DNA of 43,006 nucleotides, from contig LVAE01000006.1 in assembly GCA_001603905.1 (NCBI GenBank), positions 1-43,006 on the forward strand, in the 5' to 3' direction. Position 1 is the first letter of the stretch; the number at the start of each line of letters is the position of its first letter. This stretch comes from Fibrobacterales bacterium Fibro_02 (GTDB lineage: Bacteria > Fibrobacterota > Fibrobacteria > Fibrobacterales > Fibrobacteraceae). The position numbers and the translations under genes were made by a program. A model generated the notes under the pieces. It saw nothing but the letters and a program-made list of their open reading frames with translations. It did no database searches and was not told the DNA's origin. Shown here one piece after another: positions 23,546 to 31,885 of the stretch.

Positions 23546-24916
23546 ATGGAATTTATCTTAAATCCCGATCGCGAACGCATGGAGCTTGCGCTGGTGATGG
23601 CGCTCCTGGTGAATGGCCGTACCGTTTTCGAAGATTTTTCGTTTGCTGCCGGCGTTGAGCCTTTTGCCGAGGCCCTCAAGGAGTTTGGGCTTTCGTATGT
23701 GCAGCAGGGACACCAGCTGGTGCTCGAAGGTAAGGGCTTCCAGTATGCGCTTTCGAGCATGCTCCCGATGGACATGAGCGAATCACGTTGCGTGATGCTT
23801 TGGACGCTTGCCTCGAAGGATGTGGAACAGATTTATACGTTTGCCGCCGAAGAGGACGAGACTGGAATAGCGAAAGTTGCGCGTGCCAAGGAGATGTTGC
23901 AGAAGTATTTCAAGGTGAAGCCCGTTTCCGATGAGGCGGCAAAATTCACGTTTACCTTTGCGGCAGAAGACTTGCCAATCAAGAAGGATTCGCTCGGGAA
24001 CATTTCGACGGTGATGCGCAACAGAATTCTTTTGCGTACACTGATTCGCGGCGAATACATCTCGTTTGAGGAAAAGGGCTCGGTTCATGACCAGTGGACC
24101 AAGATGCTTGCCTATTTTGGCGTGAATCTCAAGTACGAAGGCCGTGGCATGGAACAGCTGACGGAGCTGGAACGCCGCATGATGATGGCGCGCGGTCAGA
24201 AGATTGAACGTACCCAGTTCACGGAGCTTTCGGAAACGCAGGTGATTACCGGTCGCGACTACTACATTCCTGGCGATACCACTGAGGCGATGGCGTTCGT
24301 GCTACTCACGACGATTGCGGGCATCCCGAAGAATACCGAAGTTTGTCTGAAGAATGTGGATCTGAACAGTTCGCGCGCCGGGGCGCTGACCTGCCTGAAG
24401 CGCATGGGCGGAAATTTCGAGACGGTGAGCCGCCGCGAACGATTTGGCGATGTCTACGGCGACGTGATGGTGTATCCGCTGGCATCGGGGAAGCGTCTGC
24501 AGGGCCGCCGATTTTCTGAAGATACGATAGCGACAGGACTTGAGGAATACCCGTTCCTGGCGGTGGCGGCCTGTTTCGCCGAGGGCGAAACGATCCTTCG
24601 GATTCCGAAGGAAATCCGCAAGGAAATGCGGGCGCGCAATGAAGCTCTCGCCGAAAACCTTCGCAAGACTGGCGCGGAAGTCGGTGTCTACGATGACGGC
24701 CTCGTCATTCGCGGACTAGAAACGATCGTGAACGGAAGCGACTTTGACGGGGGTGAGGCGCCGGAGAATGGTCTCGCCCTTTCGGTGCTTTCAATGGCGC
24801 TCGAAAACGACGAACCCGTAGCGAATGTGGAACTGGTGGAACGCACTTATCCGGGCGTGTTGCAGAAGCTTGGTCAGATGCTTGAAATGGCGACGGCAAA
24901 GCCGGAGGAATCGTAG
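23546..24916 (+). CDS. EPSP-synthase-fold protein lacking canonical active-site motifs
   Basis: The 456 residues align in order with 5-enolpyruvylshikimate-3-phosphate synthase: an N-terminal ELALVMALLVNGRTVFEDF, the phosphate loop IPGDTTEAMAFVLLTTIAGIP, then EEYPFLAVAACFAEGETILR and LRKTGAEVGVYDDGLVIRG. Key motifs are altered. The N-terminal SKS is replaced by NPDRER, the NAGTAxR loop by DMSESRCVML, the ESDR motif by EMRARNE, and HGDHR is absent (GGEAPENG). Typical length is about 430. It therefore looks like a divergent or catalytically dead paralogue. It sits in a shikimate/tyrosine operon between tyrA and NAD kinase, with an AAGGAA ribosome-binding site. A true aroA probably exists elsewhere. 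Fold assignment is likely; function is open. Confidence 0.75.
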   Translation: MEFILNPDRERMELALVMALLVNGRTVFEDFSFAAGVEPFAEALKEFGLSYVQQGHQLVLEGKGFQYALSSMLPMDMSESRCVMLWTLASKDVEQIYTFAAEEDETGIAKVARAKEMLQKYFKVKPVSDEAAKFTFTFAAEDLPIKKDSLGNISTVMRNRILLRTLIRGEYISFEEKGSVHDQWTKMLAYFGVNLKYEGRGMEQLTELERRMMMARGQKIERTQFTELSETQVITGRDYYIPGDTTEAMAFVLLTTIAGIPKNTEVCLKNVDLNSSRAGALTCLKRMGGNFETVSRRERFGDVYGDVMVYPLASGKRLQGRRFSEDTIATGLEEYPFLAVAACFAEGETILRIPKEIRKEMRARNEALAENLRKTGAEVGVYDDGLVIRGLETIVNGSDFDGGEAPENGLALSVLSMALENDEPVANVELVERTYPGVLQKLGQMLEMATAKPEES

Positions 24917-24917
24917 G

Positions 24918-25808
24918 ATGAAAAAGGACTTTCACTTTCGGACAATTGGCATCGTGGGCTGGAAAGACAAGAGCCCTGATTTGGCGCTTGCGCTCGACGT
25001 GATTTCGGCGTGGGCGACGGCGCATCCGCAGGTGAAATTTTGCGCTCTGGAAAACCTGAAGGGAATCGCCCGTAAGCCGATCAAGGTGGTCAAGGAAAGT
25101 GCTCTTTGCAAGTCGGACTTGCTGCTTGCTATCGGCGGGGACGGCACGGTGCTTTCGGCGGCGCATATGGCGCTCGGGCATGACACGCCCATTCTGGGCG
25201 TGAACGCAGGTCGAGTCGGATTTTTGGCGGAGACGCGTGTAGAGGACCTTACACAGACCTTGGATAGCCTGTTTGCGGGGGACTTTTCGACCCGCGAGCG
25301 CATGATGATTGATGCGGTCGTTTACCATGGCAAAAAGCAGGTCGCCAAGCAGACGGTGCTGAACGAGGTGCACGTTCGTGCGCACGCGCCCGAGCGTATG
25401 GTGAACGTGAGCGTTGCCTACAACGGTACTGCCCTTACGGATTACTGGGCGGATTCGCTGCTTGTCTCAACACCGACGGGTTCTACGGCCTACAACTTGG
25501 CGGCCGGTGGCCCGATTATTCACCCAGCGACTCCTGCCGTGGTGCTGACTCCTGTTGCGCCGAGCAGCCTTTCGGTACGCCCGCTGGTGCTGTCGCTTTC
25601 TCCCAAGAAATTGCAGATGAAATCGGCGGTCGATGGCCCGCTGGATTTGGTTTTCGACGGTCGCACGACTATCGTGCTGAAACCGAACGATATCGTGACG
25701 CTTTCCGAAAGTAAGTCGGTGACGACCTTTATCCGGATGCGCCATACGGGATTCGTGGGCGCCCTCCGCGAAAAACTGGGCTGGACGGGAAAACCTCGAC
25801 AGGTCTGA
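24918..25808 (+). CDS. nadK: NAD kinase
   Basis: The 296-residue enzyme phosphorylates NAD to NADP. It has the diacylglycerol-kinase-like GGDGT motif at residues 73-77, the NE pair in VLNEVHVRA near residue 140, and the family signature TPTGSTAYNLAAGGPIIHP. The C-terminal PVAPSSLSVRPLVL is also typical. Length is normal. The frame opens 93 nt upstream inside the previous gene, but the ATG at 24918, one base after the previous stop and behind GGAGG, is the sensible start. As the last gene of the aromatic operon it ends 25 nt before an intrinsic terminator. Its role here may simply be supply of NADP(H). Confidence 0.95.
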   Translation: MKKDFHFRTIGIVGWKDKSPDLALALDVISAWATAHPQVKFCALENLKGIARKPIKVVKESALCKSDLLLAIGGDGTVLSAAHMALGHDTPILGVNAGRVGFLAETRVEDLTQTLDSLFAGDFSTRERMMIDAVVYHGKKQVAKQTVLNEVHVRAHAPERMVNVSVAYNGTALTDYWADSLLVSTPTGSTAYNLAAGGPIIHPATPAVVLTPVAPSSLSVRPLVLSLSPKKLQMKSAVDGPLDLVFDGRTTIVLKPNDIVTLSESKSVTTFIRMRHTGFVGALREKLGWTGKPRQV

Positions 25809-25833
25809 TATAAATGTTTTTTTAGCAGATTGA

Positions 25834-25857
25834 GCCCGCGAAAGCGGGCCTTTCCTT
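25834..25857 (+). terminator. Intrinsic terminator after nadK
   Basis: A perfect 6-bp stem GCCCGC/GCGGGC (25834-25839 and 25844-25849) with a GAAA tetraloop is followed by CTTTCCTTT. It closes the operon that begins with chorismate mutase. Confidence 0.85.
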
Positions 25858-25873
25858 TATAATTTGTTATAAT
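25858..25873 (+). promoter_or_regulatory. Two TATAAT boxes before the GLUG protein gene
   Basis: Perfect TATAAT hexamers occur at 25858-25863 and 25868-25873, 10 bp apart, with a GGAGG ribosome-binding site downstream at 25884. Two alternative start sites are possible. The upstream box directly follows the T-rich tail of the nadK terminator. Confidence 0.5.
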
Positions 25874-25895
25874 TGCAGACAATGGAGGATTAGAA

Positions 25896-28034
25896 ATGAA
25901 GAGTATTTCTTCTTTGATATTTTGTTGCTTGTTCTGTTTTGCCTTTGCGTTTGGGGCCGCGGCTAAATGGGACTATACCTTTAGCGAACCCACGACAAAG
26001 GTAATAGACGGCAAGTCTTTTTACGTGATCACGTCTATTGACGAATTTGGTTGGTTCCTGGATACGCTTGGTCGAGACGAAGGTGGTCATGTCCTGAATG
26101 CCGTTCTTGAAACGGACATCTATTTGACCGAAGATGGACAAATGGATTCAACGTTGCGTTTCTACAATAGCAAACTTGATTATATCGGTAACTTGTACGG
26201 AATCTTCGATGGCCAGGGCCATACGATTTATGGATTTTCGGCAAATACGGCGTTGTTTTATTTTATAGAAGATGGTGCTATCCTGCGCAACTTGAATATG
26301 GTGAATACCCATGTCCATTCTGTCTATGCAGGCGCTTTTACGACGATGAACTTGGGAACCATCGACAACTGTCATGCGGAAGGTATTTTCCTTGCCGCCA
26401 ATATTACGGACCATGCCGGTGGAATTACGGGGCTTAACAAGGGCCTTATTAGCAACTCCTCTGTAAAGGGTTCTGTCTTGGGGCATTCGCATACTGGAAT
26501 GTTGGGCGGAATTACGGGTGAAAATAAGGGCGATATTTGGAACTGCTATGCCGATGTGTATATGGAAGGTGAAAGCCATTCTGCCAAGTTGGGTGGAATT
26601 ACGGCTCAAAACCAGGGCACTATTGAAATGTGCCACACGGATGGCTATATCAGTGCTGGCTCGCACTCGAACAAGATGGGTGGAATCGTGGCGATTAACT
26701 ATGGTCGCGTCTTGGACACCTACAGCTCCATGCAAATCGAGAAGGATTCGTGGGGCAATTCTGCAGGTGGTATTGTCGCAAAGAATATGAGCGGCCGATA
26801 CGATTATGCCAATAGAATGGGCGAGGTGAAAAACAGCTATGCTATAGCTGGAATCACGAGTGCCTACGGCATTGGCGACACGAATTATGCCATCGTAGAA
26901 AACTGCTATTACGATTCTTCCCTCATCAAGAGCCTGTTCGGTACTGGAAAAAATAAGGATGATATTCCTGCATTCAACAAGGATACTTCGACGGTTAGCT
27001 ATTATGACGCGCTTACGACCAAGGAAATGAAAACGGATTGGTTTGCGTGGGTGCTGAATACCCAGAATGGTGCGGCGGAAAGCTCGGAAAGATGGACCCG
27101 TTATGGAGGGTATCCTGTTTTTGCGGATGCAGAACACCAGCCAATCCGTAGGGTTGTTTTCAAAGGGGATGAACAGACATATGACATGTTTACGCGTTTC
27201 GACGGATCCGTGTCTGTTCCTACGAACATCGATGTTCCCGAGGGTTCCTATTTTGCAGGTTGGTTTACCAAGACGGGTAAGAGAATTACTCCGGATTCCA
27301 AATTCAATGCAGATGATTCTGTTTTCGCCAAGTTTACGGACGAACCTCCTCAAATCAAGTGGTTAGTTTGTTACTATAACGGAGATCTCTTAAAAACGAA
27401 ATTGGCTTGCGATTCTGTCGAAAATGGTGGCAAGGCGGTTTATCCAGGAAAGGATCCCGAACTTGCAAAGTCGGCCGGATACACGTATACTTTCAAGGGC
27501 TGGGACCGAAAAGTTGATGCTGTGAATATGGACCAGAGTATCTATGCCATGTACGATTCTACTCGAAATATCTATCTCGTTAGGTTGTATGAATCGGTGG
27601 ATTCGACGCTCTACAGGGAACTTACGGTTGAAGGGCTTGATTCGATTCCTATTTCTGAAGGTGAACGTGACAATGAATATGTTGCCGATTACTGGTACGA
27701 CGATTATGGGAATAAATTCCCGATAAAGTATAATCTTTATTTGCACGTTGTTTCTGATACGGTTTTGCACCTGAAATACAAGCGTCGGAATATTATTTGG
27801 GGATTAGAACGTGTGGCCCAGGCGGGCTTGAAAAATGTTCACGTTGAAGTGGCGGGACGCCGTGTTCTGTTGAAGTCGGAACGGAATCGTTTTGACTATT
27901 CCATTGTTGATGCCCAGGGGGTGAGGGTTTCTTTTGGAAAGGCCTTTGCTCACGATGTTGTGCTGGACATGCCCCGTTCTGGAACCTATTTTGCCAAGGT
28001 GGGTTCGGAAGTCGTACACTTCGTGGTTGAGTAG
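25896..28034 (+). CDS. Secreted GLUG-repeat surface protein with InlB-type repeats
   Basis: The 712-residue protein has a signal peptide (1-23, ending GAAA). Residues 150-310 hold four or more GLUG-type repeats (motifs GGITGLNKG, GGITGENKG, GGITAQNQG, GGIVAINYG), which form a right-handed beta-helix-like fold in relatives. Residues of about 420-560 include Listeria-Bacteroides (InlB B-type) repeats, seen as GWFTKTGKRI and FKGWDRKVDAVNMDQSIYAMYD. The last 75 residues (VAGRRVLLKS to the terminal VVE) resemble the beta-sandwich tails used for type IX secretion, which fits the PorU-like gene 10 kb away. An adhesive or carbohydrate-binding surface role is likely but not shown. GGAGG lies 7 nt before the ATG. 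Confidence 0.78.
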   Translation: MKSISSLIFCCLFCFAFAFGAAAKWDYTFSEPTTKVIDGKSFYVITSIDEFGWFLDTLGRDEGGHVLNAVLETDIYLTEDGQMDSTLRFYNSKLDYIGNLYGIFDGQGHTIYGFSANTALFYFIEDGAILRNLNMVNTHVHSVYAGAFTTMNLGTIDNCHAEGIFLAANITDHAGGITGLNKGLISNSSVKGSVLGHSHTGMLGGITGENKGDIWNCYADVYMEGESHSAKLGGITAQNQGTIEMCHTDGYISAGSHSNKMGGIVAINYGRVLDTYSSMQIEKDSWGNSAGGIVAKNMSGRYDYANRMGEVKNSYAIAGITSAYGIGDTNYAIVENCYYDSSLIKSLFGTGKNKDDIPAFNKDTSTVSYYDALTTKEMKTDWFAWVLNTQNGAAESSERWTRYGGYPVFADAEHQPIRRVVFKGDEQTYDMFTRFDGSVSVPTNIDVPEGSYFAGWFTKTGKRITPDSKFNADDSVFAKFTDEPPQIKWLVCYYNGDLLKTKLACDSVENGGKAVYPGKDPELAKSAGYTYTFKGWDRKVDAVNMDQSIYAMYDSTRNIYLVRLYESVDSTLYRELTVEGLDSIPISEGERDNEYVADYWYDDYGNKFPIKYNLYLHVVSDTVLHLKYKRRNIIWGLERVAQAGLKNVHVEVAGRRVLLKSERNRFDYSIVDAQGVRVSFGKAFAHDVVLDMPRSGTYFAKVGSEVVHFVVE

Positions 28035-28059
28035 GAATTCGTCCGCTAAAATATGTTCT

Positions 28060-28092
28060 TATAGCTTGCTATAGGTTTTATCTATAGCTTGC
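28060..28092 (+). promoter_or_regulatory. Direct repeats TATAGCTTGC upstream of metXW
   Basis: The 10-mer TATAGCTTGC occurs at 28060-28069 and 28083-28092, 23 bp apart. The first copy also forms the small palindrome TATAG-CTTG-CTATA. They lie 78-110 bp before the metXW ATG. Paired direct repeats about two helical turns apart suit a regulator of methionine synthesis. No regulator is adjacent. Confidence 0.35.
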
Positions 28093-28156
28093 GCGCGTAA
28101 GGGGTTTTACTTGTGGCTTATCCTCGGTAAAATCTACGTGTTTTGCCCATTTTTTC

Positions 28157-28162
28157 TAAATT
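28157..28162 (+). promoter_or_regulatory. Predicted leaderless promoter of metXW
   Basis: TAAATT ends 7 nt before the ATG at 28170, and no ribosome-binding site is present. This is the same arrangement as before the genes at 19268 and 19327. Confidence 0.45.
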
Positions 28163-28169
28163 TTCGCAT

Positions 28170-29972
28170 ATGAGTGAATTTTTGCATAAAAACAGCGTTG
28201 GTCCCGTAGTTCCCCAGACCTTTGAAAAGGATTATGGTGAACAGGGCTTCAAGTTGGAGAATGGTAAGACCCTCCCGGCGCTGACGATCCGTTACGAAAC
28301 GTACGGAACCTTGAACGCGGACAAGAGCAACGTTGTCTGGGTGTGTTCCCCGTTGACGGCAGATGCCCACGTGGCAGGATACTATACCGAAAACGATAAG
28401 AAACCCGGTTGGTGGGATGCCCTGATTGGCCCCGGAAAACCGGTCGATACGGACAAGTTCTTTGTTGTCTGTAGCAACATTCTGGGCGGCTGCAAGGGCT
28501 CTACGGGCCCGGCTAGCATCAACCCCCGCACGGGCAAGCCTTACGGTAGCACTTTCCCGATGATTACCATCGGCGACATGGTGAATGCCCAGCGTGAACT
28601 CGCCAAGGGCCTCGGCATCGATCAGCTTTGCTGCGTAATCGGCGGTTCCATGGGTGGTTTCCAGGCGATGAAATGGGCCATTTACTACCCGGATCTCGTG
28701 CGTCGATGCATTGTGATTGCAAGCTCTCCGCGTTTCAGCAGCCAGGCGCTCGGTTTTGAAATCGTCGCCCGTGACGTGATTACGCAGGACCCGAATTTTA
28801 ACGGTGGCGACTACTACGAATCGGCTCACCCTGATGTCGGTCTTTCGAATGCTCGCAAGTTGGCGCACATTACTTACCTCAGTGCCGTGGGCATGGAACA
28901 GAAGTTCAAGCGTGCCCAGGATCAGGAAAGCAGAAGCCACGCGGTGACTTACAGCACCCCGTTCGATCTGGATCTTCCGCTTGAAAGCTACCTGCGTTAC
29001 CAGGGTGCGAAGTTCGTGGACCGCTTTGATGCGAATAGCTATCTGCACATTGCGCATGCTACCGACAGTTTTGACCTTGAGACGGAATACGGTTCCTTGG
29101 AAAATGCTTTCAAGGGCGTGAAGGCCGAATTCTTGAACGTGAACTTGAGTACCGACTGGCTTTTCCCGCCGCATGAATCGCGTCGCATCACGAGTGCGCT
29201 CTTGAACGCGGGTAAGGTGGTGACGAGCCTCGAACTCGATACGCAGTTCGGTCACGACGGGTTCCTTATTGAAGTCGGCGACCTCGGAAAGGCCGTGGGC
29301 CGTTTCCTCGACAGTAAAATTATCCCGACCGCGACGGATACGCAGGTGATGCCGGTATTCCACGACACCGAAGACTTCGACTACATCGGAAGCCTTGTCA
29401 AGGAGAATAGCAAGGTGCTTGACCTCGGCTGCGGTAACGGCGAACTTCTGGACTACTTGAACAAGAAAAAGCATGTCGAGGTGCTCGGTATTGAACGCAA
29501 CTTCAAGAGCATCATGGATTGCCTTGAAAACGACATTCCCGTAATCCAGCGCGACCTTGACGAAAGTGGCGTCCGCGATTTCAAGGACGGAAGCTTTGAT
29601 TATGCGATTATCAACCGCACCATCCAGGAAATTCGTGACCCGGTGGCCCTGCTGAACGAACTTTTGCGTGTGGCCAAGCGTGCGATTGTGACCTTCCCGA
29701 ATTTCGGCCACTGGACGACTCGCGGAAGCCTGATGCTGCGTGGACGCATGCCGAAGTCCAAGGAATTGCCTTATGAATGGTATGATACGCCGAACATCCG
29801 TGTGCTCACGCTCAAAGATTTCTATACTCTTTGTGAAAAGGAAGGCTTGAAAGTCGAAACCATTCATTACCAGAACGAACACAAGTTCAGCAAGTTCCTG
29901 ACGGCGATCGGCCTCACGACCTTCGGTGCTGAACACGTGATTGCCATGGTGAGCAAAAAGTCCCAAACGTAA
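28170..29972 (+). CDS. metXW: Homoserine O-acyltransferase MetX fused to MetW methyltransferase-like protein
   Basis: The 600-residue product is a fusion of two methionine-pathway proteins. Residues 1-385 are MetX, an alpha/beta hydrolase that acylates homoserine. The nucleophile S160 is in IGGSMGGFQ, D329 in LSTDWLFPP, and H362 in FGHDGFL, completing the triad. Residues of about 403-600 are MetW, with the SAM-binding motif VLDLGCGNGELLDYL and the family segment DYAIINRTIQEIRDP. In proteobacteria metX and metW are adjacent and MetW helps MetX activity; here they form one chain. Acetyl versus succinyl donor is not decided. The frame opens 27 nt earlier at a TTG; the ATG at 28170 is chosen for protein fit. 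The final codons lie inside a tandem duplication. Confidence 0.93.
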   Translation: MSEFLHKNSVGPVVPQTFEKDYGEQGFKLENGKTLPALTIRYETYGTLNADKSNVVWVCSPLTADAHVAGYYTENDKKPGWWDALIGPGKPVDTDKFFVVCSNILGGCKGSTGPASINPRTGKPYGSTFPMITIGDMVNAQRELAKGLGIDQLCCVIGGSMGGFQAMKWAIYYPDLVRRCIVIASSPRFSSQALGFEIVARDVITQDPNFNGGDYYESAHPDVGLSNARKLAHITYLSAVGMEQKFKRAQDQESRSHAVTYSTPFDLDLPLESYLRYQGAKFVDRFDANSYLHIAHATDSFDLETEYGSLENAFKGVKAEFLNVNLSTDWLFPPHESRRITSALLNAGKVVTSLELDTQFGHDGFLIEVGDLGKAVGRFLDSKIIPTATDTQVMPVFHDTEDFDYIGSLVKENSKVLDLGCGNGELLDYLNKKKHVEVLGIERNFKSIMDCLENDIPVIQRDLDESGVRDFKDGSFDYAIINRTIQEIRDPVALLNELLRVAKRAIVTFPNFGHWTTRGSLMLRGRMPKSKELPYEWYDTPNIRVLTLKDFYTLCEKEGLKVETIHYQNEHKFSKFLTAIGLTTFGAEHVIAMVSKKSQT

Positions 29973-30113
29973 AGTTTGGGATAATTGCGAGAGTGAGCGA
30001 TGAAAGAGCGAACGGTCGTTATAGGTGAGCAAAAAGTCCCAAACGTAAAGTTTGGGATGATTGCGAGAGTGAGCGATGAAAGAGCGAACGGTCGTATAGG
30101 TAAGTAAGAAGTG
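29948..30113 (+). repeat. 76-bp tandem duplication with hairpins at the 3' end of metXW
   Basis: Unit 1 (29948-30023) and unit 2 (30024-30098) are nearly identical; unit 2 lacks one base near its end. A degenerate third start, GGTAAGTAAGAAG, follows at 30099. Each unit contains a perfect 8-bp hairpin, TCCCAAAC/GTTTGGGA with loop GTAAA (29961-29981 and 30037-30057). Unit 1 encodes the last residues VSKKSQT and stop of MetXW. The hairpins lack long T-tracts. Confidence 0.92.
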
Positions 30114-30131
30114 ATTTAAAAAAGGTTAATT

Positions 30132-31013
30132 ATGGCTATTTTATCGATGACGGGGTTTGGAAAGAGCGAGTCCATGTACCAGGGTGCAAGCTGCGTGATT
30201 GAAGTCCGCAGCGTGAACAACCGTTTTTTGGACATCTCTTGCAAGCTGCCCAAGAACCTGGCCTACCTCGAGAACAGTTTCAAGAATCAGATTAAGGACA
30301 AGCTGGTTCGCGGCTCGGTCATCTTTAGTGTGACGCTTGGTGCGGGTACGGGCGGCAACATTCCCGTCTCCTACAATGAGGCCGCCATCGCGAAGTTCGT
30401 CGATATCACCCGCAAGATGCAGGAAAAGTTCGGCGTTGCTGGCGAAATCAAGTTGGAACATGTGCTTGCGCTCCCCGAAGTTTTGCAGTTTACCGATGCC
30501 GATGCGGATTCCGATGCGCTTGAAAAGCATTTGGCCGCAGAACTCGACAAGGCGCTCGACCAGGTGAATGAAATGCGCGCCAAGGAAGGTGCCAACCTCG
30601 CTCGCGACCTCGAGGGTCGCGTGAACCACCTGAACGCTGTCCTCGACAAGATTGAAGTTCTCGATCCGCAGCGAATCGAAGTGTGGAAGGACAAGTTCAA
30701 GGAACGCATCAACGTGCTCCTGAAGGATTCCGAAATTGACGACGTCCGCCTGCTGCAGGAAGCCTGCATCATGGCCGATAAGCTCGACATCCACGAAGAA
30801 ATCACGAGATTCCGCAGCCACAACAAACTGTTCCTGAATGCCCTCAAGGAAGGCGGCGCCCAGGGCAAGAACCTCGGATTTATTCTGCAGGAAATGGGCC
30901 GCGAAGCCAACACCCTCGGCACCAAGTGCCAGAGTGCCGACATCGCCGCGCTCGCCATTGAACTCAAGAACGAAGTCGAGTGTATCCGCGAGCAGAGCCT
31001 AAACATAGCTTAA
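30132..31013 (+). CDS. yicC: YicC family endoribonuclease
   Basis: The 293-residue protein belongs to the YicC/YloC family. The N-terminal signature MTGFGKSE, the stretch EVRSVNNRFLDISCKLPK, and the C-terminal domain ending GFILQEMGREANTLGTKCQSADI are all intact. E. coli YicC is a ribonuclease that takes part in decay of small RNA; metal-binding residues lie in the C-terminal DUF1732 domain. Length is normal for the family. AAAAAGG lies about 5 nt before the ATG. It follows the tandem duplication and precedes thiD by 34 nt on the same strand. Confidence 0.93.
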   Translation: MAILSMTGFGKSESMYQGASCVIEVRSVNNRFLDISCKLPKNLAYLENSFKNQIKDKLVRGSVIFSVTLGAGTGGNIPVSYNEAAIAKFVDITRKMQEKFGVAGEIKLEHVLALPEVLQFTDADADSDALEKHLAAELDKALDQVNEMRAKEGANLARDLEGRVNHLNAVLDKIEVLDPQRIEVWKDKFKERINVLLKDSEIDDVRLLQEACIMADKLDIHEEITRFRSHNKLFLNALKEGGAQGKNLGFILQEMGREANTLGTKCQSADIAALAIELKNEVECIREQSLNIA

Positions 31014-31047
31014 GGATTGCGTCGCGGCAAAAAAGGGAATGGGTAAT

Positions 31048-31791
31048 ATGGGTGAAAAACTTATTCATGCGCTGACGATTGCCGGCTTTGACGGTTCGGC
31101 AGGGGCAGGCTTTATTTCGGACATCAAGACGATGGCGCATTTCGGCGTGTATGGTCAGGCGGTCTGCACCGCGCTCACGCAGCAGAACGAAGACGAATTC
31201 GTGGCGCCGGGCTGGGTCATTTGGGACCGCATCGAGGCGCAACTCGAGACGCTGTTCAAGAAGCATACCTTCAAGTATGTCAAGATCGGTCTTGTCGAAA
31301 AGGCCCGCGTGCTCAAGCGCATTGTAGAATTTGTTCGCGAAAAGTCCCCGGATGCATTTATCGTGTGGGATCCGATTGCAAGTGCTAGCGCAGGTTTCCA
31401 CTTTATGCGCGATGCTGAAAAGTTCCTGCCCATCATGAATTCGATTGATTTGGTGACGCCGAATCAGGATGAATTTGCCTACCTGGGTTTGGGACTAGCT
31501 GAGTCCCGCGGACAGATTCGCATGGGGCACGATTTTGCGGTGCTCCTGAAGGGCGGACACGCCCGTGGCAAGGAATCGGTTGATACCTTGTGGTACAAGG
31601 ATCAGCAGTTCAAGTTTACGAGCCCGAGGCTCCCCGGTAAAGGCAAGCACGGCACCGGCTGCGTGCTCAGCTCGGCAATCCTTGCAAATGTGGCACTTGG
31701 CAAAGACGTACCGACGGCCTGCCAAATCGCCAAGGACTACATGAACGAATACCTGAAAACCGGAGAAGGCCGCTTGGGTTTTTTGGTTTAA
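31048..31791 (+). CDS. thiD: Hydroxymethylpyrimidine/phosphomethylpyrimidine kinase (ThiD-like)
   Basis: The roughly 247-residue ribokinase-fold protein resembles ThiD, which phosphorylates the pyrimidine moiety of thiamin. It shows the N-terminal IAGFDGSAGAGFISDIKTM (classical ThiD has SDSGGGAG here), VWDPIASASAG, the NQDEFAYL segment, and the ATP/anion-hole motif GKGKHGTGCVLSSAI with the catalytic cysteine region. The altered first motif leaves some doubt about the substrate; pyridoxal kinases share this fold. Two ATGs are possible; the first (31039) is only 1 nt from GGG, so the second (31048) is preferred. A bidirectional terminator follows 24 nt after the stop. Confidence 0.82.
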   Translation: MGEKLIHALTIAGFDGSAGAGFISDIKTMAHFGVYGQAVCTALTQQNEDEFVAPGWVIWDRIEAQLETLFKKHTFKYVKIGLVEKARVLKRIVEFVREKSPDAFIVWDPIASASAGFHFMRDAEKFLPIMNSIDLVTPNQDEFAYLGLGLAESRGQIRMGHDFAVLLKGGHARGKESVDTLWYKDQQFKFTSPRLPGKGKHGTGCVLSSAILANVALGKDVPTACQIAKDYMNEYLKTGEGRLGFLV

Positions 31792-31814
31792 CCTAGGCTT
31801 CCCCCTTTTATACA

Positions 31815-31843
31815 AGAAAAGCCCCGCAGTGCGGGGCTTCTTA
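31815..31843. terminator. Bidirectional intrinsic terminator between thiD and typA
   Basis: A 7-bp stem GCCCCGC/GCGGGGC (31821-31827 and 31831-31837) with a 3-nt loop is extended by complementary AAGAA/TTCTT flanks. It serves the convergent ends of thiD (plus) and typA (minus). Confidence 0.85.
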
Positions 31844-31849
31844 AGTTTT

Positions 31850-31885
31850 GGATTCCGTCGAGGCTTCGCCTCTCCAGAATGACGA
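31850..31885. repeat. Dispersed intergenic repeat fragment
   Basis: The stretch begins GGATTCCGTC, holds the hairpin GAGGC-TTC-GCCTC, and ends CCAGAATGACG. Similar ends (GGATCCCGTC and CCAGGATGAC) occur at 35613-35667. This layout resembles REP-like sequences scattered between genes in many genomes. Copy number elsewhere cannot be seen here. Confidence 0.5.

Noticed and set aside
28035..28169. SAM-II or SAM-I riboswitch before metXW
   Set aside because: Conserved core sequences and pseudoknot pairing of these classes are not found.
28134..30032. Long open frame (over 600 codons) on the minus strand
   Set aside because: It lies entirely opposite the MetX-MetW gene, whose catalytic motifs are intact; the antisense product has no recognisable domain and is a by-product of codon bias.
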